A stretch of DNA of 64,000 nt from Streptomyces sp. NBC_01707 (GTDB taxonomy: Bacteria > Actinomycetota > Actinomycetes > Streptomycetales > Streptomycetaceae). Positions 27,010 to 34,737 of this stretch are shown here, piece by piece; the first letter of the stretch is position 1, and the number at the start of each line of letters is the position of its first letter. The notes below the pieces were generated by a model. That model searched no databases, was not told the DNA's origin, and saw only the letters and a program-made list of their open reading frames with translations. Made by a program: the position numbers and the translations under genes. The DNA lies in contig NZ_CP109191.1 of assembly GCF_041438805.1 (NCBI RefSeq), positions 248,001 to 312,000 of the forward strand, given 5' to 3'.

Positions 27010-28247
27010 AACTGAGCAAGATTCCGCACGGTGAACAACTGGGCGGCCCCTTCCCTGATCCGCATACTGACGCCGACCTGCCGCACCACCTCGGCCTCAC
27101 CCGCTTCACCGACGCTGGCTTCCCCTGGTTTTCCCCGGTCGGCCAACGCCTGATCACCCGTATCCAGGGAATCGTGCGCGACGAGATGGAACGCGTCGGC
27201 TACACAGAGTTCCGCGGACCGGCCATCAGCCGAGTGGACACCGTGGCGCCAGCCGGCTGGCTGGAAAGGTTCGGTGACGAACTCATCGACTTCGCCCCGC
27301 CGTTCGACCAATACACCCTAGCCGCCACCAGCGAGGAACCGCTGCTGGCGTACCTCGGCTCCGCCGGCCTGACTTCCCACCGGCAGTTGCCAATGCGTCT
27401 GTTCGAGTTCCGGGAGATCTTCCGCTTCCGGGACCGGCCGCAGGGCATCTACAACTCCCGGCAGTTCCAGTGCTGTCTGTTTGCCAGCCTGGACGCCGAC
27501 CACGCCGGATACCTGCGCAGCGCGGCCCACGCCCAACGCACCGTCCGCGCGGTCCTGAAACGGCTGCACCTGCGTGCTGAACTTGTCAGCGACGCATCGA
27601 CCGGCGGCTTCGAGTTCATCTTCCCCTATGCCCGCGGCGACCGGCCGCGTAGCCGCACCATCCCCTACCACCGAGACCCCTCGCGCCCCACCACCGCGGA
27701 GGACGACGTCCCGCAGGGCGGCATCGCGATGGGCTACGGCTATGCCCACGTGTCCTCCTTCGACGTCCGCTTCCGCGATGCGGACAATCAATTGCGCACC
27801 CCGGTCATGGGAACCTACGGCCTGGGCGTCCAGCGGTGCGTCCTCGCGCTGCTGGAGCAGCACCGCACCCCAAACGGAGTCGCGCTGCCCGCCGCCGTAC
27901 GCCCCTTCGACGTACTGGTCACAGCACAGGGCAGAAGTCCCGCCGCTACCGAGGCAGCCGAGTGCATCTACGACGACCTGGTCGCGGGAGGCCTCAGCGT
28001 CGTCCTCGACGACCGCCATGGTGCCTCCATGGGCAGGCGCATGCGATTCGCGGACCAGGTCGGCGTGCCCTGGCGCGTGGTGATCAACTCCGCAGGGACC
28101 GTGGGATTGCGTGCCGCGCGCGGCTCGGACGAACCCGAACGCGAACTGACCAGCACCGCCCTGCTGGAATACATGATCCTGCGCGGCCACGAGGAGTGGG
28201 CGGACCTGCAGTCCTTCCCCGTCGAGACAACAGGAGCAAGCCAATGA
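27006..28247 (+). CDS. ProRS-like class II synthetase paralogue
   Basis: A 413-residue prolyl-tRNA-synthetase relative. Class II motifs are visible: REIFRFRD followed by GIYNSRQFQ (motif 2) and GTYGLGVQR (motif 3), and the C-terminal part (RPFDVLVTAQGR onward) resembles the HGTP anticodon domain. It is 70-150 residues shorter than housekeeping ProRS and has almost no room for the bacterial editing insertion. Within this operon it may form prolyl-adenylate for transfer to an acceptor, or be a resistant ProRS copy that tolerates a prolyl-AMP mimic. Starts and stops overlap both neighbours by four bases. Confidence 0.85.
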   Translation: MKLSKIPHGEQLGGPFPDPHTDADLPHHLGLTRFTDAGFPWFSPVGQRLITRIQGIVRDEMERVGYTEFRGPAISRVDTVAPAGWLERFGDELIDFAPPFDQYTLAATSEEPLLAYLGSAGLTSHRQLPMRLFEFREIFRFRDRPQGIYNSRQFQCCLFASLDADHAGYLRSAAHAQRTVRAVLKRLHLRAELVSDASTGGFEFIFPYARGDRPRSRTIPYHRDPSRPTTAEDDVPQGGIAMGYGYAHVSSFDVRFRDADNQLRTPVMGTYGLGVQRCVLALLEQHRTPNGVALPAAVRPFDVLVTAQGRSPAATEAAECIYDDLVAGGLSVVLDDRHGASMGRRMRFADQVGVPWRVVINSAGTVGLRAARGSDEPERELTSTALLEYMILRGHEEWADLQSFPVETTGASQ

Positions 28248-29320
28248 CCGCACCGAGCGCGACCACCACGGCAGATCCGAAGCACGCCGACCGGGCCCGT
28301 TGGCCCGCGCTGCTGCCCGCGAACGCCACCCTGGGCGTGTGGGCACCGAGCAGTCCGGCACCCGTGCTCTTTCCCCGCCGTTTCGCGCGCGGTCTCGCGT
28401 CACTGCGTGAGCGCGGGTACACCGTGGTCGTGGGGGAGTCCTGCCGTGCCGCGCAGGGAGCAGGCACCCTGCCGCCGCAGGCGCTCGCCGAGGAACTGCA
28501 TGGCCTGCTGGAGGAGACCGCAGGTGTGATTGCGGCCGTCGGCGGGTGGACACTGACCCCTGTCCTCCCGTACTTGGACTTTGACCGCATCGGCCGGGCC
28601 GGCAAGCCACTGATCGGGTACAGCGATCTGACGTCCCTGGTGAACCTGGTGCCCCGGCGTTCCGGGCTGGTCGCCTTTCACGGCCCGATGGTCGTCTCGG
28701 AATGGGGCGAGTGCGCTGGCCCTTGGGAGCTGACGGCGGCTGAGTTCGACCAGGTGCTGGGTCGGGACCACTCCTGGATCGAGCGGCAGGTGGGCACGGC
28801 GGGACAGGCGGAACAGTGGTCGGACGAGAATCTCTTCTGGGACCGCGACGACGATCGCCGCAGGCAGGGAAACAGCGGTGAGCAGCCGCCGCGGACCCTG
28901 CGGACCGGAGAGGCGACGGGACCCCTGTGGGGTGGCTCCTTGCTGGTGCTGGGCTTGTTGCTCGGAACGGACCTGTGGCCCGATCCGGCCCCCGGCTCGA
29001 TCGTCTTCCTGGAGGCCGACGGTCTACCCCCGGACGAACTTTGGGCACGACTGGAGCAGTTCCGGCTGGCCGGGGTCTTCGACCGCGCCGACGGTGTGAT
29101 CATGGGTAAGATTAGCAACCCTCGAGCGACACCTTTCGGCTACACCGGTTACGACGACGTCCTGCGCCGTACGCTGCCGTCTTCGATCCCCGTCGCCGCG
29201 GGCTTCGACCTGGGCCACGCGGACCCGATGTCCACCCTGCCAGTTGGCGGCCGGGCACGTCTGACCTGCCGGGACACGGCCACACCGACACTGAGCCTGC
29301 TGCGTGAACCGTCCCAGTGA
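28244..29320 (+). CDS. S66-family serine carboxypeptidase, MccF-like immunity protein
   Basis: A 358-residue LD-carboxypeptidase/MccF-family enzyme. The nucleophile is in IGYSDLTSL (Ser127), the acid in FLEADG (Glu257) and the base in GFDLGHADP (His325). The Glu-His spacing of 68 residues equals that of microcin C immunity protein MccF as I recall it (Glu243, His311). MccF cleaves the amide between an aminoacyl group and a nucleotide phosphoramidate or sulfamate, inactivating aminoacyl-AMP mimics. As the last gene of an operon with two tRNA-synthetase paralogues, a self-protection role against an aminoacyl-nucleotide product is likely. A role in cell-wall recycling is the alternative. Confidence 0.87.
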   Translation: MTAPSATTTADPKHADRARWPALLPANATLGVWAPSSPAPVLFPRRFARGLASLRERGYTVVVGESCRAAQGAGTLPPQALAEELHGLLEETAGVIAAVGGWTLTPVLPYLDFDRIGRAGKPLIGYSDLTSLVNLVPRRSGLVAFHGPMVVSEWGECAGPWELTAAEFDQVLGRDHSWIERQVGTAGQAEQWSDENLFWDRDDDRRRQGNSGEQPPRTLRTGEATGPLWGGSLLVLGLLLGTDLWPDPAPGSIVFLEADGLPPDELWARLEQFRLAGVFDRADGVIMGKISNPRATPFGYTGYDDVLRRTLPSSIPVAAGFDLGHADPMSTLPVGGRARLTCRDTATPTLSLLREPSQ

Positions 29321-29705
29321 CCTGGATTACCGCGCAGATGGTCCTGATATCCCCCAGTGGATCACCGTCCCGCAGCACATCCCACCGTGCGCTGCGCGAG
29401 GCCAGCGGCCGTTACGTGTTGGCTGGGTCCACGCGGCGGAGTCCCACGACGGCACCGGCGGCGACGAGGAAAGTCGCCGGCCTGATGCGGCGGCGCCCGA
29501 GGCATGGGAGCGTTTCGGTTCGTTCCGTTTCCTCCCTCTCAAGGGTTTGCGGGCAGCCTTCCGTCGACTGCGCAAGAAGAAGTGCTTACCAACACAGAGC
29601 CTTTGGGCTGAGCACATACATGTGCGCTGATTCGTGATTGTTGAGGAAGGATGCGATGATGCAGAGTTCGATTTCCCATGGTGCTCTCGAGGGAGTGGAG
29701 TATCC
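29321..29705. other. Intergenic region between nucleotide-type operon and P450
   Basis: About 385 bp with no supported gene. GC falls clearly towards 29600, anticipating the lower-GC P450 gene. A promoter for the P450 should lie here. Confidence 0.4.
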
Positions 29706-30887
29706 GTGACTTCTGATGATGCTCTTTTGGAGGGTGTGGATCCTTACGGTGCCCAGGTTTTGCGTGAACCCGCAGACACCTACGCGAAAATTCGAGAGGC
29801 AGGTCCTGCGGTCTACTCTCATGATCGAAAAGTTTGGCTCGTAGGTCGATATGACTCTGCATCTCAAGTGTTGCGGAATTATCGTGAATTCCGCTCCGGG
29901 CTCGGGGCAGGCTATACGCGGGTGCCGGAGCACGGAAATAACTACCCACTGGTTGACAGCGATCCGCCTCGCCATACGCGTGTTCGACGCTCCGTTCAGC
30001 CAGAGTTCGGCCGTGAGTCGATGGAGAAGCTTCGTCCGGTAGTCCGCGCAGTTGCTGTCGGATTGGTGGAGGCGGCCACTGTGGCCGGCCAGATCGACGC
30101 CGTTTCCATGTTTGCGTCACGACTGCCCGATCTGTCTACCCGGCTGCTCACTGGTGTTGAGCCACCCGATTCCCTCACTATGCAGGCCTGGAGCAACGCG
30201 GTGGGCCAACTGCATGGCCCGAATCTTGACCCGCGCGAGAGCGACTTGGCTTTTCAGGCGTTCAACTGGCTGTCCAATGAGGGCGTGGCTATGTTGCCGA
30301 AGCACTGCATGGGGCACCGTATTATGGAAGAAGGTGGAACAAACGGTGCCCTGGCAGACTCTGAGCGGTTGACGATGCTTTTCTCCATCTGGTTGGCTGG
30401 CATCGATTCCTCAAGCGGGCTTATTGGTAATGCAGTGAATGCCTTCGCCGAGTTTCCTGATCAATGGGATGCTGTCCGCGCCGACCCCAGACTGATTCCG
30501 AACGCTGTGGAGGAATTGATGCGCTGGGACTCGCCGCTGCGCTCTGTGTACCGCCGCACGGTTGCCCAAGTGGACGTTGGTGGGATTGTCATTCCCGCTG
30601 ATGCGGACGTGTGCGTGCTGATACCGCCCGCCAATCGTGATCCACGTAGATTCACCGAACCAGACCGCTTGGATATCAGCCGCGTCGACGCCAAGGCGCA
30701 TCTAGCCCTCGGCGCATCGATCCACCTTTGTGTGGGAGCTCCTCTCGCGAGGATGGAGGCGGTCGAGTTTCTTACAGCTTTGTCCCGACGAGTCCGCCGC
30801 ATTGAGCGCACCGGGCCTGCGATTCGTGCGGCAAGCCAGACTATGAGCAAGTTTGAGTCGTTGCCGGTACGGCTTATCGCCGGCTGA
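29706..30887 (+). CDS. Cytochrome P450
   Basis: A 393-residue bacterial class I P450. The haem ligand loop reads LALGASIHLCVGAPLAR, with Leu instead of the usual Phe at its start; the ExxR helix is EELMR and the I-helix AGIDSS. GTG at 29706 follows a GGAG. Codon choice is markedly less GC-biased than in the neighbouring operon (many third-position T), suggesting a separate origin. It needs ferredoxin and reductase from elsewhere. It may hydroxylate or otherwise oxidise the peptide or an amino acid before or after assembly; the substrate is not visible. Confidence 0.9.
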   Translation: MTSDDALLEGVDPYGAQVLREPADTYAKIREAGPAVYSHDRKVWLVGRYDSASQVLRNYREFRSGLGAGYTRVPEHGNNYPLVDSDPPRHTRVRRSVQPEFGRESMEKLRPVVRAVAVGLVEAATVAGQIDAVSMFASRLPDLSTRLLTGVEPPDSLTMQAWSNAVGQLHGPNLDPRESDLAFQAFNWLSNEGVAMLPKHCMGHRIMEEGGTNGALADSERLTMLFSIWLAGIDSSSGLIGNAVNAFAEFPDQWDAVRADPRLIPNAVEELMRWDSPLRSVYRRTVAQVDVGGIVIPADADVCVLIPPANRDPRRFTEPDRLDISRVDAKAHLALGASIHLCVGAPLARMEAVEFLTALSRRVRRIERTGPAIRAASQTMSKFESLPVRLIAG

Positions 30888-30992
30888 TCCCTGGGCCGGG
30901 GGCATCGGGCGGGAGGAACCCCCGTAGTAGCGATTGACCGTGAGTCCCGACCTTGCCGTCGTAGCCCTTGGCGGTGTCTTCAAAATCTTGAG

Positions 30993-31240
30993 TGATGGAT
31001 CATAGGCAGGTGATACGTCGCCATGAACTGTCGGATGCGGAGTGGGAGTTCGTCCGGCCGCTGCATACCCGGTTCCTCCGGTGGGCTCTGGACGGCACGT
31101 CTGAGCGGATGCTTCAGGCTGCGCAGGTGAGAGCGGATGCGGCGGGGGACATCGACTGGCTCGTGTTGGTCGGCTCCACCGTCGTACGACAAGGCCACCG
31201 AGTCCTACCAGGCAGCCGTCACCCTCGCATCGCTCCTAGC
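30993..31240 (+). pseudogene. IS5-family transposase N-terminal fragment
   Basis: HELSDAEWEFVRPL begins as an IS5 N-terminus, and FLRWALDGTSERMLQAAQ then GDIDWLVLVGSTVVR follow after a deletion of the intervening residues. The catalytic domain is missing. Confidence 0.6.
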
Positions 31241-31266
31241 GTGAGCGTGATATTTGAAGACAACTC

Positions 31267-32150
31267 CTAGCTTGATCTTCAACCTGTGCGGCGGGGCCGT
31301 GGTGTCGCGGACTTTTTGGGTTCTCGGGTTCGTGGTGTCTGTTTTGCGGACTGTGTGCACGTCGTGGCGTGGGGTGGGTCGGGTGTTCTTGCGGCCTGGG
31401 GGGGCGTCCGGGGCCGGGGCGGGAGGGTTTCGGTGCTTGAGCTGGGCAGGCGGCTTTGGGGTGGATGTGCTGAAAGTTGCGGTGTACTCGGGCGGGGGTG
31501 AGCCTGTCCGGTGGTGTTGGTCTCTCCCACGGCCGGCGTAGGTCGGCTGCCAGTGTTCGGGCGAGTCGTAGTCGGGTGTAGGCGGCGAGGATGAGCCAGG
31601 TCTGTCGCACCTACGGTCGGGGCAAGGGCCAGCACATCCCGGTCCCAGGCTGGCCGTACTCGATCGTCTGCGCGCTCGAGCCGGGCCGCACCTCATGGAC
31701 CGCACCGCTGGCCCCACTGCGTCTGAGACAGGATGCGTTCCGGTGAGGTGTGGGCGTCGGGCCGCAGCCAGCAGGTGAGGTCGACGGCCAGGACCAGCCG
31801 GCCGTCGGCAGCCCGCGACGGTGGAACCCCGGCCAGTGCCCGCAGGAGCCGGCCGGTATCTGCCCGTCCATGCGCCACAGCCGCGTAGAGCCCGCCATGA
31901 CCGCGGCGGTGTTCACCCACCAACGACAGCTCGGCCAGCGATCCCACCGGCCCGTCGCCGCACAGAACGGCATCAGCCAGCTCGAACAAAACGTCCGAAC
32001 GAGCGGTCAGACAGGCGCAGAACACGCGCGCGCGTGTTCCTTGGTCGGAGCACATGATCAGACGAAGGCCGCCTCCATGTACGGCGGTTACCGAACCGGG
32101 TGATCAACTTCGACGCAACCTTCGACGACGGACGTTAAAGATCAAGCTAG
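31267..32150 (-). mobile_element. DDE-transposase IS remnant with internal inversion
   Basis: Flanked by the inverted ends CTAGCTTGATCTTCAACCT (31267-31285) and GTTAAAGATCAAGCTAG (32134-32150), the same ends as the element at 47.2-48.9 kb. The N-terminal part of the transposase reads on the minus strand from about 32055 to 31725, and the C-terminal part on the minus strand from about 31590 to 31267. The middle segment (TYGRGKGQHIPVPGWPYS) reads on the plus strand at about 31590-31722, so it has been inverted, and the rest of the core is deleted. Confidence 0.7.
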
Positions 32151-32188
32151 GGGCTGGCCACCCTAGTGGTCTGGCTCCGAACATGATT

Positions 32189-32280
32189 CGACAGCGAGGT
32201 CTACAAGAAGCGCATCACCGTCGAACGCGCCATCAGCCGCCTCAAGGGCCCACACCTTCACCTCGGCCGAGAGCCCGGGT
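32189..32280 (+). pseudogene. IS5-type transposase tail fragment
   Basis: About 30 residues reading SEVYKKRITVERAISRLKGP, the conserved end of IS5-type transposases (KKR-TVER-RLK). Nothing else of that gene remains. Confidence 0.5.
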
Positions 32281-32690
32281 GAGGACTTCACCTTCCTCTA
32301 CTTCGGCGACGCCCAGAACGACCCGTCGTCGAGGTGGGCCCCCGGTGGTGAAGCAGGCGTACGGGCGCCCCCCCGACGCGGTCGGCAGCGTCAACGCCAG
32401 CATCGGTGACGGCCGTTCGATGGCGGCCCCCGCCGTGGCTTTCCGCATGCAGCCAGGACCCTCCGGACCCGGAGAAGCTGTGGCTGGAGATGCAGAGCCG
32501 CTGGCTCGACGAGATCCTCGAAAGCGACCCCAACAATGGGGCCGTCGCAGTGTTCCACCAGCCCGTCTTCTCGGCCGCCGCCGGCCGTGACGAGAAGCCG
32601 GTCCGCGATGCGTGGCTGCCGGCCTTGCAGCGCAATGACATCGACCTTCCGGTGTGCCGAGTACGGGCATGGCCCGTCCGTGACCCCTCA
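32281..32690 (+). pseudogene. Metallophosphoesterase remnant
   Basis: Two pieces in different frames resemble purple-acid-phosphatase-like enzymes: FTFLYFGDAQNDPSSRW (metal-binding GD) near 32290 and LDEILESDPNNGAVAVFHQP with FSAAAGRDEKPVRDAW near 32505-32610. The expected GHDH end is lost by frameshift just before the adenylation gene on the opposite strand. It is a truncated, inactive copy. Confidence 0.5.
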
Positions 32691-34205
32691 CCCGCCTGCG
32701 GCCGGAACCTCAAATCGGCCCGCCCGGTGTTCGCGGGCGATCTCCTCCAGCCGGGTCCGGTCCAGCTTGCCGCTGAGCGTGAGGGGCATCCCGGACAGCT
32801 CAAGGAACTTGACCGGCACCATGTGCGCGGGCAGGAACGCGGCCAACTTCCCGGGCAGCTGTCCCGCCACGTCCGAGCCGCCGTCCGTATCCCGGGGCAC
32901 GAAGCAGGCCACCAGCATGGGTTCGCCCCGCCGACTCGGCACCATCACCACTGCACCAGCCACAACCCCGGCACACTGCTGGAGGCGGCTCTCGATCTCG
33001 CCCAGCTCCACGCGCATCCCGCGCACCTTGACCTGACGGTCAACCCGGCCTAGGTAGCGCAGCGTGCCGTCGCCTTTCCGGACAGCGAGGTCCCCGGTCT
33101 TATACCACACGGAGCCGTTGGCGCTACGCAAGAACACCCGTGAGGTCAGATCGGGACGGCCGAGATAGCCCTCTGCGATACCGCGGGCGAGGTGGATTTC
33201 CCCGATCTCCCCATCAGGCACGGCTTGTCCGTCCGCGAAGAGTTCCACGTCGACATGCGGGAGGGCGGTGCCGATGGGCGTGCCCGGCGCGTCGTGCTGT
33301 GCCAGCACCCGCGGGGTGAGTTCCTGGCATGTCGCGTACACCGTGCCCTCGGTCGGCCCGTACAGGTTGTGGTAGCGAGCCTTCGGGGACAACCCCAGCG
33401 CCGACCAGCGCGCCACCATCGCTGGCTCCACTGGCTCACCCGCCAGCAGCACCCGGCGCAGGTCGGGAAAGGCCGCGCCGGTTCGCTCGGCGGCGTCGAG
33501 TAGGTAGCGGAAGACGGTGGGGACCTGGCTGAGGACTGTGGCGCCCTCCTCTGTCAGTAGGGAGGCTAGGCGCCGTGGATCGCGCAGCGCGGACTCCGGC
33601 ACCGCCAGCAGACGGGCGCCAGTGACTAGCGGAGCCCAGGACTCCGCCAGGCTCACGTCGAAGCAGGGGGAGGTGGATTGCGCCCAGGCCTCGTCGGGGC
33701 CGAGCTCGAAGGTCGCCACAAACCCCTTGAGGAAGGCGGCTAGGCTGGCGTGGGACACCACGACCCCCTTGGGTCGGCCCGTCGAGCCCGACGTGTGAAT
33801 AACGTAGGCGGTGCCAGCCGGTACCTCGGGGGCGGCGGTCTGTACCGCCGATGACGTGTTCAGGATGAACCCGCCATCGTCCGTAGCCGTCACCACGGCC
33901 CGCACGCCTGCGTCGGCGAGCACAAAGTCTTGGCGGGCCTGCGGGTAGGAAGGGTCCACCGGAACGTATCCGCAGCCGTGCTGCCAGATGCCCAGCACGG
34001 CCGCGTAGGTGCGCCAGCCGCGCGGCATGCGCACCCCCACGAGCCCCCCGGGCTCGATGCGCGCTCCCTCCAGCAGGCGCCGGACGTGCTCAGCGCCCGC
34101 TCCGAGGCCGTCATAGGTGACGACACGCCCAGGCTCGGTCACCGCGATTCTTCCGGGATGGTCGGCAATGATCTTCCCGACCCAGGAATGTACACGGTCA
34201 TCCAT
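32688..34205 (-). CDS. Free-standing NRPS adenylation enzyme
   Basis: A 505-residue single adenylation domain with intact core motifs: AYVIHTSGSTGRPKGVVVSH (A3), NLYGPTEGT (A5), WYKTGDLA (A7), LGRVDRQVKVRGMRVELGEI (A8) and PLTLSGKLD with the A10 Lys. No carrier domain follows. It probably loads an amino acid on the carrier domain at 16.7-18.3 kb in trans. My hand alignment of the binding pocket gives D-V-A-S-L-A-L-V-Y, which I cannot assign. ATG at 34205 is preferred (GAGGGG upstream); a GTG at 34253 would extend it by 16 residues. A 227-bp repeat shared with the RiPP operon lies immediately upstream. Confidence 0.9.
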   Translation of the reverse strand: MDDRVHSWVGKIIADHPGRIAVTEPGRVVTYDGLGAGAEHVRRLLEGARIEPGGLVGVRMPRGWRTYAAVLGIWQHGCGYVPVDPSYPQARQDFVLADAGVRAVVTATDDGGFILNTSSAVQTAAPEVPAGTAYVIHTSGSTGRPKGVVVSHASLAAFLKGFVATFELGPDEAWAQSTSPCFDVSLAESWAPLVTGARLLAVPESALRDPRRLASLLTEEGATVLSQVPTVFRYLLDAAERTGAAFPDLRRVLLAGEPVEPAMVARWSALGLSPKARYHNLYGPTEGTVYATCQELTPRVLAQHDAPGTPIGTALPHVDVELFADGQAVPDGEIGEIHLARGIAEGYLGRPDLTSRVFLRSANGSVWYKTGDLAVRKGDGTLRYLGRVDRQVKVRGMRVELGEIESRLQQCAGVVAGAVVMVPSRRGEPMLVACFVPRDTDGGSDVAGQLPGKLAAFLPAHMVPVKFLELSGMPLTLSGKLDRTRLEEIAREHRAGRFEVPAAGG

Positions 34206-34276
34206 GGCGTCGAACCACCCCTCTGCTGGAAAATCCGTAGTGCGCGAGGGCACTGTCGAGCCGGGACGCTAACGAG

Positions 34277-34503
34277 CCGGTGAGCGGCTGGTCAACACGT
34301 TCCTGGCCCGTTCCGTCCGAGGTGCGAACCCCTTCCGGGCAGGAGAAGAGACCGCGCCGAAATTCAGTGGCCAGAGTTTCGGCCGTACTGGGATCCGATT
34401 CTGCGGGAATGCGGGCGACGGCGGCTGGCTGAAGGCGGCCTGAAGCGTTGCCCGAGGCAACCGAGGCGGAACCGAGGCGGAACCAGCGGCAGACACGAAT
34501 GCC
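34277..34503. repeat. 227-bp upstream repeat, copy 1
   Basis: About 93% identical by hand alignment to 54550-54776 (about 16 differences including two single-base indels). It starts about 70 bp upstream of the adenylation gene and about 235 bp before the SARP gene on the other side. Because the indels break every reading frame, conservation is at DNA level. Minus-strand TTGACC at its inner edge could be a -35 box for the adenylation gene. Confidence 0.85.
34459..34487 (+). promoter_or_regulatory. Possible SARP-binding direct repeats, copy 1
   Basis: AACCGAG at 34459 and 34470 and AACCAGC at 34481, three heptamers at an 11-bp period with 4-bp spacers, the geometry recognised by SARP activators. 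They lie about 250 bp before the SARP start and are kept in repeat copy 2. Their distance from the nearest -35 box is unusually long. Confidence 0.4.
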
Positions 34504-34737
34504 CCGCTGTTCCTGTCCGGTCCGGAAGCCGCGGGGCGGCCCTGGGCCCGCTGAGGAATGCCGCAATTGCTCAGGCTGGCGGCTTTTCGGGCCCCGATAC
34601 TTTGCTGCTGTGCAGGTCGGTGAGGTGGCCGGGGTATGGCAGGCACCGGACGCACAGGTGATCGTGGGAGACGATAAAGCCGGTTACCCCGTGGCGTCGG
34701 CGCACGCCCGGAACGTAGCAGAAGTCGGAGACTCCCC

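Noticed and set aside
34277..34503. The 227-bp repeat as a coding remnant
   Set aside because: Single-base indels between the copies break every frame while sequence around them is conserved.
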